Shown here in pieces: positions 35,967-45,683 of a stretch of 64,000 bases of DNA. The notes beneath the pieces were generated by a model. It was not told the origin of the DNA. It searched no databases and worked only from the letters and a program-made list of their open reading frames with translations. Both the position numbers and the translations under genes were made by a program. Where the stretch lies: contig NZ_JABXWB010000001.1 of the NCBI RefSeq assembly GCF_013375555.1, forward strand, positions 3,119,501-3,183,500, in the 5' to 3' direction. The stretch is from Sphingobium sp. EM0848. GTDB taxonomy: Bacteria > Pseudomonadota > Alphaproteobacteria > Sphingomonadales > Sphingomonadaceae. Each line of letters starts with the position of its first letter. Positions within the stretch are counted from its first letter, which is position 1.

Positions 35967-37001
35967 TCAGGCGGCCTGCTTCGCGGCGGGCTCCAGAGAA
36001 TCGCTTTCCCAGCCTGCGACCAGTTTGCTGAGATAGGCGATGAGTTCGGACGGGTCTGTTGTGGCCGCAATCGGTTCACGGGCACGCACGGCGTTCAGGG
36101 TGGCGCCGAAATCCTCATCCCTGTCGATGACCGCGATCAGGCCCCGATCGGCAAAGGCTCGGGTGATCTCGCTCTGGTGATCGTCATAATGCTCGCCGCG
36201 ATCGAATCGCCGCGGCACGGCGATGACCCGGCATCCTTCGCGCAGTGCGGTGATCAACGATCCGGTGCCGCCGTGGCAAACCACGATGTCGGCATCGCGC
36301 AGCATTTGTTTCATCGCGTCGAACGATAGTGTTTCGACCGTTTCCATGCCTTCCGGCCTGATTCCGCCGGTCCCGACCTGAGCCAGAACCTTTTCGGGAA
36401 TGTCACCGTTTGACTTGGCCTGAGCGACCATTTGGGTCAACCGGTCGAACGGCAATGTTGCGCCGACCGTGGCGAACAGCAAAGCCTCCTTTTCCGGACG
36501 TTTTTCTTCCAGCAGTCTGAATGGATCGAAGCATAGCGCTCCCCATTGCCGGGCTGCCTCGGCCGATTGCGCGATGCGGATATGCGCCAGCGGGCCGACC
36601 ATGCGGGCAAAGGTGGAGGGCCCGGTGAAGCGTGCAAAGGAATCGATGGCCACGATCTTTGCGCCCGCCAAACGTCCCCACAGAATCGTGAAGAAGACGG
36701 AACCCGCGCCCGTGGTCACGATGATGTCGGGGCGTTTCCGCAAGATGATTGCCGCCGAGCGCGTCATGTTGCGGATGGCCGCGCGAAGCATGCGGAAGGG
36801 GGCGCCCAACCGTGCCTGCCCCAGCGCGACATGCGGCACGAAGCAGGTGTCGTGATTCGCGGCGATGGATTGACCCAGCGCCGTATCCTCCGTCACGAAG
36901 AAACAGTCGCTCCCAGCCCAAAACGGCTCCAGATCCAGCAACTGACGCACATGTCCGCCTCCGGAACCTGCGAGGCAAATGCGTAGCGAGGGTGGCGCCA
37001 T
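35967..37001 (-). CDS. gelK: GelK/SpsK-like beta-1,4-glucuronosyltransferase
   Basis: This 344-residue protein looks like a fusion of the PssD (Alg14-like) and PssE (Alg13-like) halves of a GT28-type enzyme. It starts RICLAGSGGGHVRQLL, and its C-terminal half has VCHGGTGSLITALREGCRVI and the EHYDDHQ motif. GelK/SpsK adds glucuronic acid to glucosyl-PP-lipid as the second sugar of the sphingan repeat. Length and the nearby ugd and GelB-like genes support this role. GGAG lies upstream of the ATG. The exact acceptor is inferred. Confidence 0.85.
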   Translation of the reverse strand: MAPPSLRICLAGSGGGHVRQLLDLEPFWAGSDCFFVTEDTALGQSIAANHDTCFVPHVALGQARLGAPFRMLRAAIRNMTRSAAIILRKRPDIIVTTGAGSVFFTILWGRLAGAKIVAIDSFARFTGPSTFARMVGPLAHIRIAQSAEAARQWGALCFDPFRLLEEKRPEKEALLFATVGATLPFDRLTQMVAQAKSNGDIPEKVLAQVGTGGIRPEGMETVETLSFDAMKQMLRDADIVVCHGGTGSLITALREGCRVIAVPRRFDRGEHYDDHQSEITRAFADRGLIAVIDRDEDFGATLNAVRAREPIAATTDPSELIAYLSKLVAGWESDSLEPAAKQAA

Positions 37002-37280
37002 AGAGAAATTCTCCGTCGAAAAGGGGGCGGGCGCAAAGTTGCAGAGTGATCGTTAATGCCCTGTTATGCGCTATAAAAATAGGTTATGGGCATTTCGCAA
37101 GTGCGAAGATTGCTAGTTTACTTTAAAAATTCCGGATCGGATGATGATCGCAAATACTCCTCATGCCCTTTGTCGGTCGGTCCTGCCCAGCAATTTGGGG
37201 ATGAAGAGCAGCATTGCCGGCTTTGGCGCGGGCATGTTGTGCGTGCGAAATGGCGGTATGGCTTGATCGATACATCTTCA
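37002..37280. other. Divergent intergenic region gelK-like / pyruvyltransferase
   Basis: About 280 bases that must hold both promoters, with an AT-rich stretch near 37055-37130. The pyruvyltransferase frame remains open through most of it, so a longer N-terminus is possible, but the encoded residues do not look like the family. Confidence 0.35.
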
Positions 37281-38540
37281 ATGACGCCGGATGTAATCGA
37301 AGCTGACGCGCAGGCCGGTAACGTTGTGGCAAAGGAACAGAAGTCTGCATATGCGGCGGATATTCGTCCGATTCGCATCGGTCTTCTGTGGCATTCCCTC
37401 AGTTCGGGCAATCTGGGGGTCGGTGCGCTGACTCTGGCCAATCTGGCGCTTGCGTCCCAGGTTGCGCGCGACATGAAGCTGTCGCCGCGCTTCCTGGTGA
37501 TGAGCATGCGGGACGGTGACGCGCCACGCATCGGTGGACCGGATATCGAAAGCTTCACGGTCGACAGCGCCCGGCTGGTGAAGCCGGGTGGCTTCCTGAA
37601 AGCCGTCAATGGCGTCGATTGCGTGCTCGATATCGGAGCGGGCGACAGCTTCGCCGATATTTACGGACCCAAGCGCTTCCTGTTCCTGTGGCTGACCAAG
37701 GTGATGACATTGGCGCGCCGCAAGCCGCTGCTGTTGTCGCCGCAAACCATCGGCCCCTTCACCAAATGGGGGTATCGCCTGCTCGGCGCATGGGCGATGC
37801 GTGGGGCCTCCAGCGTGGTTGCCCGCGACGACAAGTCGCTTGCCGTGGCCGAAGCGATGGCGCCCGGTGCGCGGATCAGGCTGGCCGTCGATGTCGCCTT
37901 TGTCCTGCCCTATGAGAACCGCCGGCATCTGGCAGGCCGGGGGGCGCTGAGGGTAGGCGTCAACGCGTCGGGACTGTTGTTCCATGAAGCGGAGAGCGGC
38001 CGGAATCGTTTTGGCCTTGGTCATGATTATGCGCAGTTCACGCGCAGGTTGATTGCGGAGCTGCTGGATCGCGGCGTGGAGGTTCATCTGGTGCCGCACG
38101 CGACCAGCAAGGGCGATCCGACCGACGATGACGGTCGGTTGGCGGACCGGCTGGCGGCGGAATTTCCTGCGGCGGTGCGGGTGCCCGAATTTGCCGGACC
38201 GAGCGAAGCCAAATCCTATATTTCCGGGCTGGATTTCCTCGTCGCCGGACGCATGCATGCCTGCATCGGTGCCTATTCGGCGGGCACGCCGGTCGTGCCC
38301 GTCGCCTATAGCCGCAAGTTCGACGGCCTGTTCGCTATGCTCGGCCATGGCTGGATGGTGCCGGTAAACGGCGTGGGTACGGATGCAGCGGTCGATTATG
38401 TGCTGGGCGCACTGGACGACAGGGACGTCATCGCCGCTGCGCAGGCCGAAGGAATGAAACGCGTGGACGCGATGCTCGACGTCTATCGCGATGAATTGCG
38501 GATGGTGTTCGCGCGCGCTCTGGGAACGGCGCGGGCATGA
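37281..38540 (+). CDS. Polysaccharide pyruvyl transferase family protein
   Basis: This protein of about 419 residues has the PS_pyruv_trans fold. The N-terminal IGLLWHSLSSGNLGVGALTLAN, the LSPQTIGPF motif and the C-terminal block FLVAGRMHACIGAYSAGTPVV are typical. Such enzymes add pyruvate ketals from PEP to sugars of EPS, giving negative charge, but some act in other ways. I chose the ATG at 37281; a TTG at 37263 is also possible. The stop overlaps the start of the FrhB-like gene by four bases, so their products probably act together. Confidence 0.85.
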   Translation: MTPDVIEADAQAGNVVAKEQKSAYAADIRPIRIGLLWHSLSSGNLGVGALTLANLALASQVARDMKLSPRFLVMSMRDGDAPRIGGPDIESFTVDSARLVKPGGFLKAVNGVDCVLDIGAGDSFADIYGPKRFLFLWLTKVMTLARRKPLLLSPQTIGPFTKWGYRLLGAWAMRGASSVVARDDKSLAVAEAMAPGARIRLAVDVAFVLPYENRRHLAGRGALRVGVNASGLLFHEAESGRNRFGLGHDYAQFTRRLIAELLDRGVEVHLVPHATSKGDPTDDDGRLADRLAAEFPAAVRVPEFAGPSEAKSYISGLDFLVAGRMHACIGAYSAGTPVVPVAYSRKFDGLFAMLGHGWMVPVNGVGTDAAVDYVLGALDDRDVIAAAQAEGMKRVDAMLDVYRDELRMVFARALGTARA

Positions 38541-39754
38541 TCGCATCCTCTCCGACCTTGCGGCGCGTCGAACGTGGCGAACTCTGCGCCGGTTGCGGCC
38601 TTTGCGTGGGCATTGCCGATGGAGCGGTGACGATGGAAACCGTGGCGCCCGGATACAGCCGCCCGCGACAGGTCGCTCCTATCGCTGATGCGGTTGAGGC
38701 GAGCATTGCCGGTTCCTGCCCCGGTTCGACGGTCGCGCCATGGCAGAGTGCACCGAACCGCCACCATAGCTGGGGTCCATGGCACCGCACGATGACCGGC
38801 CATGCCAGCGACGAGCACATCCGCCATGCCGGATCGTCCGGTGGCGCCATCTCGGCGCTGTTGATCGTTGCTCTCGAAACCGGGTTGGTCGACCGCGTTC
38901 TGCATGTCGATGCGGACCCGGACCAGCCGACGCGCAATCGTATCCGATGGTCGGACAGCGCCGACCAGATCGTTGCGGGATCGGGATCGCGCTACGCTGC
39001 TTCATCGCCGCTGGCCGCCATTGACCGGGCGTTGCGGGAGGGCGCGCGGTTCGCCTTCGTCGGCAAGCCCTGCGACGTGTCGGCGCTGCGTCAATATGTC
39101 CGGCATGATTCGCGGGTTGCCGGGCAAGTACCGTTGATGCTGTCCTTTTTCTGCGGCGGTTTGCCCAGTCATGACGGCGCCGACCGGATCATTCGCGCCA
39201 TGGGGCTGGAGCCGGACGAGGTGGTGGATTTCCGCTATCGCGGCAATGGCTGGCCGGGCCTGACCCGCGCCGTCACCGCCGATGGCCGGAGCGGCGAAAT
39301 GCGCTACGCCGAAAGCTGGGGCGGGCATCTGGCCAGTCAGGTGCAGTTCCGCTGCAAGATTTGCCCCGATGCGGTCGGCGGCGTCGCGGACATTGCCTGC
39401 GCCGACGCCTGGTACGGCGGCGAAAGCGGTTATCCCACATTCGAGGAACAGGCGGGGCGCAGCCTCATCATGACGCGTTCCGCCGCGGGAGAGGCGCTGC
39501 TGGACGCCGCCATGGCGCGGGGCGCCATCATTGCCGAGCCGCTGGACATAGGCGAGGTTGATCTGATGCAGCCTGCCCAGGCGCGGCGTAAGCGCATGGT
39601 GCAGGCGCGGCTGGCCGCCAGCCTCGTCACCGCGCAGCCGCGTCCGAAGGTGAAGGGGCTGGATGTGGGCAAGGCTGCGCGCACGGCAGGTTGGCGGGAA
39701 AGCCTCAGCAATTTCGCGGGCACGGCGCGGCGTATCATTCTGGGGCGGCGATGA
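38537..39754 (+). CDS. Coenzyme F420 hydrogenase beta-subunit (FrhB)-like iron-sulfur protein
   Basis: This 405-residue protein has an N-terminal FrhB-type domain with a CAGCGLC cysteine cluster for an iron-sulfur centre and a C-terminal FrhB domain with FVGKPCDVSALRQY, SFFCGG and FRCKICPDAVGGVADIACAD. FrhB-like proteins bind flavin and move electrons, and they occur in many polysaccharide loci beside pyruvyltransferases, where their reaction is not settled. F420 is not expected to be required here. The start overlaps the pyruvyltransferase stop by four bases. Confidence 0.85.
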   Translation: MIASSPTLRRVERGELCAGCGLCVGIADGAVTMETVAPGYSRPRQVAPIADAVEASIAGSCPGSTVAPWQSAPNRHHSWGPWHRTMTGHASDEHIRHAGSSGGAISALLIVALETGLVDRVLHVDADPDQPTRNRIRWSDSADQIVAGSGSRYAASSPLAAIDRALREGARFAFVGKPCDVSALRQYVRHDSRVAGQVPLMLSFFCGGLPSHDGADRIIRAMGLEPDEVVDFRYRGNGWPGLTRAVTADGRSGEMRYAESWGGHLASQVQFRCKICPDAVGGVADIACADAWYGGESGYPTFEEQAGRSLIMTRSAAGEALLDAAMARGAIIAEPLDIGEVDLMQPAQARRKRMVQARLAASLVTAQPRPKVKGLDVGKAARTAGWRESLSNFAGTARRIILGRR

Positions 39755-39828
39755 ATGGTCGGGCTATCGTCAAAACCGGAAGTTCGGCTATGAGACCGCG
39801 CCATTGCCGATCAGGGGGAATCATCGGA

Positions 39829-41031
39829 ATGAAAATCATGAGCGCGGGAGGCGCCACGCTGCTGTTCGGTGCAGCCCTGTTGTCGCCGGCTCAGGCGCAG
39901 GAGGCCAAACGCCTCCAGTTCGATCTGGGCGGCGAGATATTATATGACAGCAACGTCACCCGCGGCAGCGAGGCCGCGGCGCAGGCCCGTGGATTGCAGC
40001 AGGAAGATACCCGTTTTTCTCCCAATGCGGCCGTGACGCTGAATTTGCCGACAGGGCCTCACCGCCTGATGCTGACGGGCTCGGCCGCTTATGATTTCTA
40101 CGCCCGCAACAGCCGCCTCAATCGCGAGCGGATCAAGGCGGACGGTCATTTCTATCTGAACCTGCCGATTTGCGCAGTGGAACTGCGCGGCAGCTTCCAT
40201 CGCCGGCAGAGCGATCTGGGCGATCTCGATATCACGGCGATCGATCCGAAGGGCAGTTCCAAAAATGTCGAAACTGCCAAGGGGGCAGGCGCTACGGTGA
40301 GTTGCGGCGGACAGATCGGCCTGCGCCCAGTCGCCATGATCGACTGGTATGATGCGCGCAACAGCGCGGCCCTGCGCAAGACCGCCGACAACCGATCCGT
40401 CAGCTATGGCGGCGGGTTGCTTTATGTGCATCCAGCGATCGGCAATATCACGCTCTATGTCGGCCGGCGAGAGGTGGACTATCCCAATCGTACGCCCCTG
40501 CTGACATCGGCGCTAACCAGTTTCGACGCAGACCGCTATGGATTGATGTTCAGTCGCGATGTCGGTGCGCAACTGAAGGTGGGTGGCGAAATCTTCTATA
40601 CCGACGTCACGTTGAGCAATGGGCGCAGCGGATTTAGCGGCGTCAACTGGAACGCGAATGCCAAGCTCAACCTGTCCCGGATGGAGATTGAGGGCGAAAC
40701 CGGCAAGTCGGTCGACACGTCGCAGGGTTTCGATGCGAATTATGTCTTGCGGCGCAATCACGAACTGAGAATCCGTTATGCTCTCGGCGCTCGCCTGACG
40801 GCCTTGCTGGCGGGTTCGATCAGTGTTCGTGACTATAATTACGAACCGGGCGTGGTCGCCTCGCGGATCGATCATGACAATATGAAACGCGTGTCGGCCG
40901 GTCTGGACTACAAGGTCAGCAACAGGATGACCATCGGTCTGGAAACGGCTTATCAACGACGAAATGCTAATGGCACGCTCTACGATTATGATTCGTATCA
41001 GGCGGGGTTGCGGGTGAGTACTGCTTTTTAA
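39829..41031 (+). CDS. Outer-membrane beta-barrel EPS export protein, GelF-like
   Basis: This protein of about 400 residues has a signal peptide (GGATLLFGAALLSPAQA) and a beta-rich body of alternating polar and apolar residues ending in RVSTAF, with a terminal Phe as expected for outer-membrane proteins. I chose the ATG at 39829 for the signal peptide; an ATG at 39751 overlapping the FrhB-like stop is possible. It is directly followed by Wza-, Wzz- and kinase-like genes, the same order as gelF-D-C-E in sphingan producers. It probably forms or supports the outer-membrane exit for the polymer. Confidence 0.75.
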   Translation: MKIMSAGGATLLFGAALLSPAQAQEAKRLQFDLGGEILYDSNVTRGSEAAAQARGLQQEDTRFSPNAAVTLNLPTGPHRLMLTGSAAYDFYARNSRLNRERIKADGHFYLNLPICAVELRGSFHRRQSDLGDLDITAIDPKGSSKNVETAKGAGATVSCGGQIGLRPVAMIDWYDARNSAALRKTADNRSVSYGGGLLYVHPAIGNITLYVGRREVDYPNRTPLLTSALTSFDADRYGLMFSRDVGAQLKVGGEIFYTDVTLSNGRSGFSGVNWNANAKLNLSRMEIEGETGKSVDTSQGFDANYVLRRNHELRIRYALGARLTALLAGSISVRDYNYEPGVVASRIDHDNMKRVSAGLDYKVSNRMTIGLETAYQRRNANGTLYDYDSYQAGLRVSTAF

Positions 41032-41066
41032 GGCAGTTGGAAGAATATGGGAAAGTTGGAGGCGTC

Positions 41067-41891
41067 ATGCACCTGAAGGGTCTGTTCCGTTCCGCCTGGC
41101 TGATGATCGGGCTTTTGCCGGTGGCGCCTGTCGCCGCCCAACAGGCGACCGTGCCGATGGCCGCCATTCCGGCGGCGGCGCAGGCATCGCTCAGCGACGG
41201 CTATGTGCTGGGGCCGGGCGACGTGATCGAATTGAGCGTGATGGGACGCGACGATTATCGCGCGCGCCTGCAATTGCAGACGGATGGTGTGATCGAGCTG
41301 CCGTTGATCGGCAATGTCGTTGCCGCGAACAAGACCGTTCTCCAGTTGAAGGAGGAAGTCCGCAATCGGCTGAAGTCCGGGGGCTATTTCGCCAACCCTA
41401 TCGTCAACGTGACGATCGCCACCTATGCGAGCCGCTATGTCGTCGTGCTGGGCGAAGTGGCGTCGCCGGGCATCGTGCCTATCGATCGCGCCTATCGCAT
41501 TTCCGAAATCCTCGCCCGCGTTGGCGGCGCGAAGGACAATGGCGGCAACATGCTGACCATTACCCGGGCATCCGGTGAAGAGATCAGGCTGAACGTCAAG
41601 GATATCGCGACCGGAGGGGGCGACAAGGATCCGCTGGTCAATGCGGGCGACAAGATCTTTCTGGCGGAGGCGGCGACCTTCTATGTCTATGGTCAGGTCA
41701 ATGCGCCGGGCAATTACAAGATCGAACCGGGCATGACCCTGCGCATGGCGATTGCACGCAGCGGCGGCCTGACGACAATGGGTTCGGAAAAACGCGCGAA
41801 GGTGACGCGCGACGGCCGTGAAGTCCGTGTCGGGCTGGACGACGTCATCACCGACAAGGACGTGATCGTCGTCGGTCAGAAGTTCTTTTAA
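41067..41891 (+). CDS. gelD: Polysaccharide export protein, Wza/GelD family
   Basis: This 274-residue protein has a signal peptide (SAWLMIGLLPVAPVAAQ), a polysaccharide export domain (YVLGPGDVIELSVMGRDDYRA) and SLBB-like parts with FYVYGQVNAPGNYKIEPG. No cysteine lipobox is visible, so unlike E. coli Wza it is probably not lipidated. GGAGG lies five bases before the ATG at 41067. It would form the periplasm-spanning export channel together with the GelF-like barrel. Confidence 0.9.
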   Translation: MHLKGLFRSAWLMIGLLPVAPVAAQQATVPMAAIPAAAQASLSDGYVLGPGDVIELSVMGRDDYRARLQLQTDGVIELPLIGNVVAANKTVLQLKEEVRNRLKSGGYFANPIVNVTIATYASRYVVVLGEVASPGIVPIDRAYRISEILARVGGAKDNGGNMLTITRASGEEIRLNVKDIATGGGDKDPLVNAGDKIFLAEAATFYVYGQVNAPGNYKIEPGMTLRMAIARSGGLTTMGSEKRAKVTRDGREVRVGLDDVITDKDVIVVGQKFF

Positions 41892-41914
41892 GGATCGGGC
41901 CGGGGAGGCGCACA

Positions 41915-43246
41915 ATGAGCTTTTTACAGTTTTTCCGGATACTTTGGGCGCATCGTCTGCTCATCGTCCTGACGACATTGGCCTGTGCGTCGGCCGCCTT
42001 CCTGGTCGCCAAGCTCATCCCGGAGCGCTATGATGCGCACAGCCGCGTCATGCTCGACGTGATGAAACCCGATCCGATTACCGGCGAAGTCATTTCGAAC
42101 AGCTTCGCCCGGGCCTATACCAATACGCAGATCGAACTGATCACCGACTATCGCTTTGCGGGGGCAGTGGTGGATCAGCTCGGCTGGATGAAGCAGCCCA
42201 GCTTCCAGCAGGCCTATGAGGCGCAGGCGCGCCCCGGCGATGGCGGGTTCCGCCGTTGGCTGACCCAGATCGTCGTCGGCAATACGGCGGTCAAGCTGAT
42301 TCCCGGCACGGCGATCCTCGACATCAGCTATTCCTCGACTTCTCCTGAAGCTGCACGGAAGGTGGCCGATGCGCTGCGCACGGCCTATGTGAATCAGAGC
42401 ATCGCTTTCCGGCGCGAAGGGGCGGCGTCGAACGCGGCCTGGTTCCGTAGCCAGGGAGAGGCCCTGCGCCGGCAATTGACCGAGGCGCAGCAGCGCAAGA
42501 CGGCTTATGAGAAGGCGAATGGCATCGTCCTGCAGGACGACTGGTCCGACGCCGATTCCAGCCGCCTCAAGGCGTTGTCCAGTCAGGTTCCGATGTCCGT
42601 TCCCGGCGTGGTGGTCCCGCAGGCATCGGCCGCTCAGGCGCAACTCGCGCAATTGGACGCGCAGATCGCGACGATGACGCAAACGCTGGGGCCGAACCAT
42701 CCCGATCTGGTGGCGATGCGCAATAATCGAGCCACGCTGGCCGCCACGGCGGCGCGCGAGCAGGCGAGCGCTCTGGCGGCGGCGCGGGCGGCGAGCGGTG
42801 GCGGGCAGTCCATCGACGGTCAGGTCGCGGCCCAGCAGAGCAAGGTCCTCGCCAAGCGTGAGAAGATCGATGAACTGCGCAAGATGCAGGCGACGATCGA
42901 CGTGTTGCGCGATCAGGCGCAAAAGGTGATGGGCCGTGCCACGGAATTGGGGACCCAGGCGAGTTCCGACGAAAGCGGCCTCACCATGCTGGGCAGCGCG
43001 GTCGCGCCGAGCCGTCCATCCTGGCCCAATATTCCGATGATTGTCGGCGTGGCAGCCATGGGCGGTCTCGCGCTTGGCCTGCTGATCGCGCTGGGCACGG
43101 AACTGCTCGCCCGGCGGGTGCGTGGTCCCGAGGATCTGGTGCTGACCGGCGCGCCGGTGATCGGCGTTATCGTCAGTCAGGCCTCTCTCCAGCAGCGCAA
43201 GGGTGTTCTGGAATGGCTCGGGTTCAATCGCCCGGCTTCGGCTTGA
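41915..43246 (+). CDS. gelC: EPS chain-length determinant, Wzz/GumC (GelC) family
   Basis: This 443-residue polysaccharide co-polymerase has an N-terminal membrane helix (RLLIVLTTLACASAAFLVA), a large periplasmic part with coiled coils (about residues 165-330) and a C-terminal helix (IPMIVGVAAMGGLALGLLIA) after the proline-rich RPSWPNIP. It lacks a kinase domain; the kinase-like partner is the next gene, as in sphingan clusters. It would set polymer length and connect the polymerase to the export channel. Confidence 0.9.
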   Translation: MSFLQFFRILWAHRLLIVLTTLACASAAFLVAKLIPERYDAHSRVMLDVMKPDPITGEVISNSFARAYTNTQIELITDYRFAGAVVDQLGWMKQPSFQQAYEAQARPGDGGFRRWLTQIVVGNTAVKLIPGTAILDISYSSTSPEAARKVADALRTAYVNQSIAFRREGAASNAAWFRSQGEALRRQLTEAQQRKTAYEKANGIVLQDDWSDADSSRLKALSSQVPMSVPGVVVPQASAAQAQLAQLDAQIATMTQTLGPNHPDLVAMRNNRATLAATAAREQASALAAARAASGGGQSIDGQVAAQQSKVLAKREKIDELRKMQATIDVLRDQAQKVMGRATELGTQASSDESGLTMLGSAVAPSRPSWPNIPMIVGVAAMGGLALGLLIALGTELLARRVRGPEDLVLTGAPVIGVIVSQASLQQRKGVLEWLGFNRPASA

Positions 43247-43287
43247 ATGGGCCACATCGTCCAAACGCATAGATCGCGGAGATCTCA

Positions 43288-44022
43288 ATGAGCGACAACC
43301 AAGACGGGCAACTTCTGGACAGCCCGGCAGATAGCGAGAAGCAGCCGACGGTCTCCGAAACGATCCCAACTCTGCCGGAGGTGCAATATCATCTCTCCGA
43401 TCAGGTGGTGGTGTCCGTTGGCGCGGGTTCGCCCGAAGGCGAATCCATGGGCGCGTTGCGCACCCAGTTGATGTCGCAGCATCTGAAGGAAGGCCGCCGC
43501 GCGCTGGCCATCTGTTCACCCAGCAAGGCGGGACGAACGTCTTTCATTGCCGTCAATCTTGCGGTGGCGCTTACGCAGGCCGGTGTCAGGACTTTGCTGA
43601 TCGATACCAATATGCGCGCGCCCAAGGTTCAGTCCTATATCGTTCCATCGCGCCCGGTACGCGGATTGGCCGATTGTCTGGAAGACGCTGCGGTCGAATT
43701 CGGCGAAGTGATCCAGGATGACGTCCTTCCTTCACTGTCGGTCGTGTTTGCCGGTGGCCCGACGGACAAAGCGCAGGAACTGCTGGCGGGGCCGCGCTTC
43801 AAGTCGCTGGTCGATCTGTGCATGCGCGAATATGACATGATCATATTCGATACGGCGCCGACCAACGCCTGTGCCGACGCTCAGATCGTGGCGATGCTGG
43901 CGCGCTATGGGTTGGTCGTGGCGCGCAAGAATCTGAGCTATGTGAACGATATCAAGACGCTGATAGCCGATATGCGGGCGAACCGGGTCGAAGTCATCGG
44001 GACCGTGATCAACGAAGCCTGA
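43288..44022 (+). CDS. gelE: BY-kinase-like partner of GelC (GelE-like), degenerate P-loop
   Basis: This 244-residue cytoplasmic protein resembles bacterial tyrosine kinases that partner Wzz proteins. The Walker A region reads SPSKAGRTSFIAVNLA, with Arg where the usual Lys would be, and the Walker A' reads LLIDTNMR instead of the usual D-x-D. Walker B is MIIFDTAP. No tyrosine cluster is seen at the C-terminus. It may bind nucleotide weakly or act without kinase activity (inference). GGAG lies seven bases before the ATG. Confidence 0.85.
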   Translation: MSDNQDGQLLDSPADSEKQPTVSETIPTLPEVQYHLSDQVVVSVGAGSPEGESMGALRTQLMSQHLKEGRRALAICSPSKAGRTSFIAVNLAVALTQAGVRTLLIDTNMRAPKVQSYIVPSRPVRGLADCLEDAAVEFGEVIQDDVLPSLSVVFAGGPTDKAQELLAGPRFKSLVDLCMREYDMIIFDTAPTNACADAQIVAMLARYGLVVARKNLSYVNDIKTLIADMRANRVEVIGTVINEA

Positions 44023-44055
44023 TGCCTGTGGACCCTTATTGTGACTGCCAATATT

Positions 44056-44078
44056 GCCGGGGAAATTGCGGCCCCGGC
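44056..44078 (+). terminator. Hairpin after the gelE-like gene
   Basis: GCCGGGG and CCCCGGC pair around AAATTGCGG, 34 bases after the gelE-like stop. No T tract follows, so it may attenuate or stabilise rather than terminate. Confidence 0.3.
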
Positions 44079-44209
44079 GTGAACAACTTCGAAGCTGCTG
44101 CTTGATTGTACCAAAATGTGCATTTCCAGATGGGATTTATAGTTGATTCAATGAATTGATAAACTAGTTGCATCCTCATGGAATATTTCTCGGTTGGAGC
44201 GAAGGCCGG

Positions 44210-45607
44210 ATGACGGTGTATAGTTCGACGGCGCCAGCAACCCAGGACGGCTCGACATTTGGGTCGTCCCGGTTATTTGCGACGACAGAGTCGGTTCGCA
44301 TCGCCGTCTATTGCACCCAGATCGTTCTTGATTTGCTCGCGGTGACGGTCGCTTTCGCGGTCGCCCATATCGCCCGTACCGGTAGCCCGATCAAAGGAGA
44401 TGAATCGGGTTTCTTCTTTATCGTCGTCCCGCTCTTCATGGCCGCGAGTTTCTATGCACGGTCCTATGGCTTCGAAGCACTGACTTCGGTGCGGCGGGCA
44501 ATGGGACGGATTGCCGGGGCGCTCGTCATTACTCTGGCGGTCTATATTCTTCTTCTTTTTGCCTTCAAAAATTCGCAGGACATATCGCGCATCGCGTTCT
44601 TCATGGGAGCCGGCCTCAGCCTCATCTTCCTGATAGCGATCCGTCTGCCGGTGATCTGGCTGACCCGCAAGCTGGGGTCGCGCTTCTATCGTCGCATTCT
44701 GGTCGTCGACGATTCGCCGATGGAAGCGCCGCATTATTTCGAAATCATCGACGCGTCTGATCAGGGTATTTCACCCCGGCTGGACGATCCGTTCATGCTC
44801 CATAATTTTTCCACGCTGGTGGCGGGAGCAGACCGCATCGTGGTGTCATGTAGCGCAGAGCGGCGGGCCCAATGGGCGATGTATCTGAAAGGGACCGGCT
44901 GCTGGGGCGAATTGCTGGTGCCCGAACTGATCGGCGTTTCTCCGGTCAATCACGAAGCCGATCTGCCCGTGGTGGGGGTGTGCGTTTCCAACGGTCCGCT
45001 GGACCTTGGCAATCGGGCGCTGAAGCGGATGCTGGACCTGGCGCTGACGGTCCCCGCCGTCGTGCTGCTCTCGCCGCTCATGATCCTGGTCGCCCTCTTG
45101 ATCAAGATCGACAGCAGGGGGCCGATCCTGTTCAAGCAGACCCGCATGGGGCGGAGCAACAGGCTGTTCCACGTCTACAAGTTTCGCAGCATGTACGACG
45201 AAAGCAGCGACCATGCCGGTGTGCGATCCGCATCGCGGGCGGATGACCGGATCACCCGCGTGGGCCGTTTGATCCGGGCGACCAGCATCGATGAACTGCC
45301 GCAGCTGTTCAATGTGATCGAAGGCGACATGAGTCTGGTCGGTCCACGTCCCCATGCCTTGGGATCGTTGGCGGGCGAGCATCTGTTCTGGCATGTCGAC
45401 GAACGCTATTGGCTGCGTCATACGATCAAACCCGGCATCACCGGCCTGGCGCAGGTCAGGGGGTATCGGGGCGCCACCGTCCGAAGCGACGATCTGTCAC
45501 AGCGGCTGCAGAGCGATCTGGAATATGTCGCCAACTGGTCCATCCTGGGCGATATCGCCATTCTCATCAGGACTTCCTTGGTCATCATTCACCGCAACGC
45601 TTATTGA
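44210..45607 (+). CDS. gelB: Undecaprenyl-phosphate glucose-1-phosphate transferase, GelB/SpsB-like
   Basis: This protein of about 465 residues is of the PHPT type. Several N-terminal membrane helices and a soluble domain are followed by the bacterial sugar transferase domain ([60 protein letters not shown]). It starts EPS assembly by placing glucose-1-phosphate on undecaprenyl phosphate. I chose the ATG at 44210, preceded by GAAGG; a TTG at 44168 is the alternative. It is the next plus-strand gene after gelE-like, with its own 190-base AT-rich leader. Confidence 0.92.
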   Translation: MTVYSSTAPATQDGSTFGSSRLFATTESVRIAVYCTQIVLDLLAVTVAFAVAHIARTGSPIKGDESGFFFIVVPLFMAASFYARSYGFEALTSVRRAMGRIAGALVITLAVYILLLFAFKNSQDISRIAFFMGAGLSLIFLIAIRLPVIWLTRKLGSRFYRRILVVDDSPMEAPHYFEIIDASDQGISPRLDDPFMLHNFSTLVAGADRIVVSCSAERRAQWAMYLKGTGCWGELLVPELIGVSPVNHEADLPVVGVCVSNGPLDLGNRALKRMLDLALTVPAVVLLSPLMILVALLIKIDSRGPILFKQTRMGRSNRLFHVYKFRSMYDESSDHAGVRSASRADDRITRVGRLIRATSIDELPQLFNVIEGDMSLVGPRPHALGSLAGEHLFWHVDERYWLRHTIKPGITGLAQVRGYRGATVRSDDLSQRLQSDLEYVANWSILGDIAILIRTSLVIIHRNAY

Positions 45608-45627
45608 CGGGGCAAGCGGAGCGTCCG

Positions 45628-45657
45628 ATGGCGGCCGTTGCACGACAAGGCCGCCGT
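45628..45657. terminator. Hairpin between convergent gelB-like and ABC transporter genes
   Basis: ATGGCGGCC and GGCCGCCGT form a 9-base stem (one T-G pair) around a 12-base loop. There is no T tract. Its position between two converging genes suggests a transcription end. Confidence 0.35.
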
Positions 45658-45683
45658 GCGCCAGGCTTGAGCGGGAGAAGGGG

